A stretch of 64,000 nt of DNA from Hippopus hippopus. Taxonomy: Eukaryota; Mollusca; Bivalvia; Cardiida; Cardiidae. The stretch is from positions 67,026,714 to 67,090,713 of the forward strand of contig OX328099.1 of NCBI GenBank assembly GCA_946811185.2, read 5' to 3'. The position numbers and the translations under genes are program-made. The notes beneath the pieces were generated by a model. That model saw only the letters and a program-made list of their open reading frames with translations. It was not told where the DNA came from and made no database searches. Positions 44,936-64,000 of the stretch are shown piece by piece. Position 1 is the stretch's first letter. The number at the start of each line of letters is the position of its first letter.

Positions 44936-45600
44936 TGTATACTGAATTATATACTTAAATTATAACCAAATCAATTATTTCAATCATCAAAGGAAATTTA
45001 AATAAAGCACAAAAAAAAAATACACATTGTATCTGGAAAAGGACCCAACTCACTTTTTCAAAAAAACTTTCTTTACATATATCAACTTTTAAAGATAGTA
45101 AGACAAAACATTGTTACAATGGGATGAATAACAAATGATGAACATTTAACATGGTCAGAGTTTGATTATAAGCGCATGCACATGATAATAATATAAATAA
45201 CCAAAGAAAGTAACAAAAGAGTCCATTTTAAATGCATTTTCCCCACTTACACATAAAAATGTCCGCTTTTAACCCTTTACTATAGAAGATACATTTATAC
45301 TCGTTTTCAGCCTGTTCTTAACCCATGTCATCTTGATTTTATACCTTCATGCCAAAAGTTGCCCCTTACAGCTGCAAGGTTGCACAGATTATGACCCATA
45401 GAAAATGCAATTCATTTTCTGGAGGTCTTCAAAGCAATCACTGTTGTCATTTCTGGTTTTAAATCCAAGAAAAATCCCTTAAGTTTCTTTATTTGTTACA
45501 CCATGTTTATTGGTAATTTATCTATGTTTTCACAGCTAACTTAGTTCTGAACCATTCTACACACTATCAAGTTTTAACAGCACTTTTCCTGTCTGGCTGT
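44936..45600. other. No gene recognised
   Basis: It is AT-rich sequence, possibly within the GLDC 3' UTR. I see no repeat family. Confidence 0.4.
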
Positions 45601-45602
45601 AC

Positions 45603-45812
45603 AGATGCATCTCTAAAATTTTAACAACTCTGAGGAAAAAGGCTTTTGAAAACATTGTGGAAAAAGGAGAAAATGCTGGTAACCAGCATTTTCTCCTTTC
45701 CCCACAATGCTTTCTACCCTACTAAAGACAAAACCTTTCAATTTTTGTAACATTTTGTCATCTACAAATGCTTTCAAAATGGACAAGAATAAAATGCTCT
45801 TGTAAGAAAAAC
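45603..45812 (+). mobile_element. P element
   Basis: It has a good hairpin (GTGGAAAAAGGAGAAAATGC). The left terminus has decayed; it ends AAGAAAAACG before TTAA. Confidence 0.82.
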
Positions 45813-45816
45813 GTTA

Positions 45817-46024
45817 ACTCCATCAGACTCAACCAAATTGAATATAATTTGTATATGTAAAATTCAATGTAGGTCAAATGATAATTACTGTTTTTTATAG
45901 GGTTGAAAGTATTGTGGGAAAAGGAGAAAATATTTGTTACCAGCATTTCCTCCTTTTCCAATAATATATTTTCAAAAGCCTTCTCTTTTAGGGCTGTTAA
46001 AATTCAGAATTTTGATATAAAGGG
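45817..46024 (-). mobile_element. P element
   Basis: It shares the preceding TTAA. The hairpin has one decayed arm; it ends GATATAAAGGG. Confidence 0.8.
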
Positions 46025-46143
46025 TTACATCAAGATAAAGATCAGAGTGCACACAAGACAAAGTCTGACCTTTAATCAAAACTGTCAGTTTTTTTAATTT
46101 AATATATCAATAAAAATCAAAGTCCTTTTACTTAAAAAAAAAA

Positions 46144-46385
46144 CTGATCCATGCTCTGGCAAAAAGGGTTTAAAAAAGCAAGTCATCACATAAATTTTGA
46201 TCCATAAAATTCATTTTGTATAATAAACAACTGAATAATGAGATAAACTAATCGTCTGATATGCAGAAAATTGACCGATGGCAAAAAGTATTGACCCAGG
46301 CCAGCCTGTGTGGAATGAGCAGGCTGACCTGGGACAAAACTTTTTGCATATGCATCAAGCCCCCTTTTCACAGAGAGCATGGCTC
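46144..46385 (+). mobile_element. R element
   Basis: It starts GATCCATGCTCTGGCAAAAA and ends GCATCAAGCCCCCTTTTCAC then CATGGCTC. Confidence 0.87.
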
Positions 46386-46655
46386 CAATATAACTTTAAA
46401 CAAATCTATTTAAAGGCTCTTGCAGAACCTGCTATATCACAGGGTAGGTTTTGTTTGTAACTTAAACCTTTGTTGTCATGGAAATCAAGACTAAAAACAG
46501 AATGCTCTGCTTAATATTTGACAGCTCATACTGCTCAAAATGAGTAATTTGACCTTCGTCACAATGTTTTTTTTTAATCAATTTAAAGCTGAAACCACTA
46601 CATTGAAAGGCACTGAAATAATTTAGTCCTGGATAAATTTCTGCTTGTAGCTTAA
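46386..46655. other. No gene recognised
   Basis: Unassigned sequence between an R and a Q element. Confidence 0.4.
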
Positions 46656-46815
46656 CCCTTAGGCTGCTAAGCACAACTCAAGGTCCTTTTCTGGACAGAG
46701 TAGAACAACATCAGTCTGATCTTTGACCTACACTGTCCAATAGGGAGATATCTTTCCCCCCCAAAATACCTTTGAAATAGCAAAGTTTCACCACACTTAT
46801 TTGGCAGAATAAGTG
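46656..46815 (+). mobile_element. Q element, hairpin shortened
   Basis: It starts CCCTTAGGCTGCTAAGCAC and ends GGCAGAATAAGTG, with TTAA on both sides. Confidence 0.85.
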
Positions 46816-46883
46816 TTAAGTGAGATAACGTGTCAGTCTTACATGGCCTAACTTTTAATGGTAAAAGTGTTAACAAAGATGAT

Positions 46884-63958
<17,075 letters not shown>

Positions 63959-64000
63959 CTAAAATCAAATCAACCACAGCAAATGCAGTAAGCTCAATAT

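Larger units (their letters stand above)
44381..46883 (-). promoter_or_regulatory. Possible GLDC 3' UTR and polyadenylation region
   Basis: Downstream of the GLDC stop the sequence is AT-rich. A candidate AATAAA lies at 44424-44429 on the minus strand, with a TG-rich tract about 30 bases beyond it, the usual arrangement for a cleavage site. An alternative AATAAA is near 45488. R, Q, P and H3 elements lie within this span, so a shorter UTR is equally possible. Nothing here proves transcription. Confidence 0.25.

Overview
The window looks like nuclear DNA of a bivalve mollusc, most likely a heterodont clam or mussel. The evidence is an intron-rich animal gene with GT-AG introns, tRNA-derived SINEs whose tails end in GGCGTTAAA plus (ATCA)n, and pearl-type tandem-repeat elements carrying an (ACGG)n tract, a kind described from bivalves. 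The species is an inference. No search could be run, so all family names rest on motifs read by eye.

One gene is clear. On the minus strand, 15 exons between 46884 and 63958 encode the C-terminal 563 residues of the mitochondrial glycine dehydrogenase (decarboxylating), the P-protein of the glycine cleavage system (GLDC). It includes the pyridoxal-phosphate lysine region in the exon at 54754-54866. Every intron is GT-AG, and the reading frame closes exactly across all 14 junctions. The upstream half of the gene lies beyond the right edge.

The left 46 kb holds no gene I can support. It is a dense deposit of short non-autonomous mobile elements, and the same families fill the GLDC introns. The main ones, named here for reference, are as follows. 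P elements number about 50; they are about 205-260 bp, sit at TTAA, have CCCTTTACC...GGTAAAGGG ends and carry a near-perfect 67-nt hairpin. Q elements number about 14; they are about 205 bp, also at TTAA, with a GATCAGACTGC...GCAGTCTGATC hairpin. R elements number 15; they are about 265 bp with a GAGCCATGCTCTGTGAAAAG terminal repeat and a GC-rich central palindrome. There are several tRNA-derived SINE families (S1-S4). H elements are Helitron-like or pearl-like, 0.3-1.7 kb, with minisatellite cores and terminal hairpins. X and Y are foldback elements, and Y carries paired TGACGTCA sites. There is also one dead DD34D mariner.

Layout: 1-4.7 kb, SINEs and a mariner relic; 4.9-12 kb, a P-element cluster; 12-20.8 kb, four large H elements with an X/Y nest and R1 among them; 21-40 kb, mixed P/Q/R/SINE; 40-44 kb, an H element and a P cluster with a fresh 154-bp duplication; 44.4-46.9 kb, a possible GLDC 3' UTR; 46.9-64 kb, GLDC. 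The most informative places are the duplication in a GLDC intron that keeps both empty and filled insertion sites, the symmetric substitutions in P hairpin arms, and elements lying within a few bases of GLDC splice sites.
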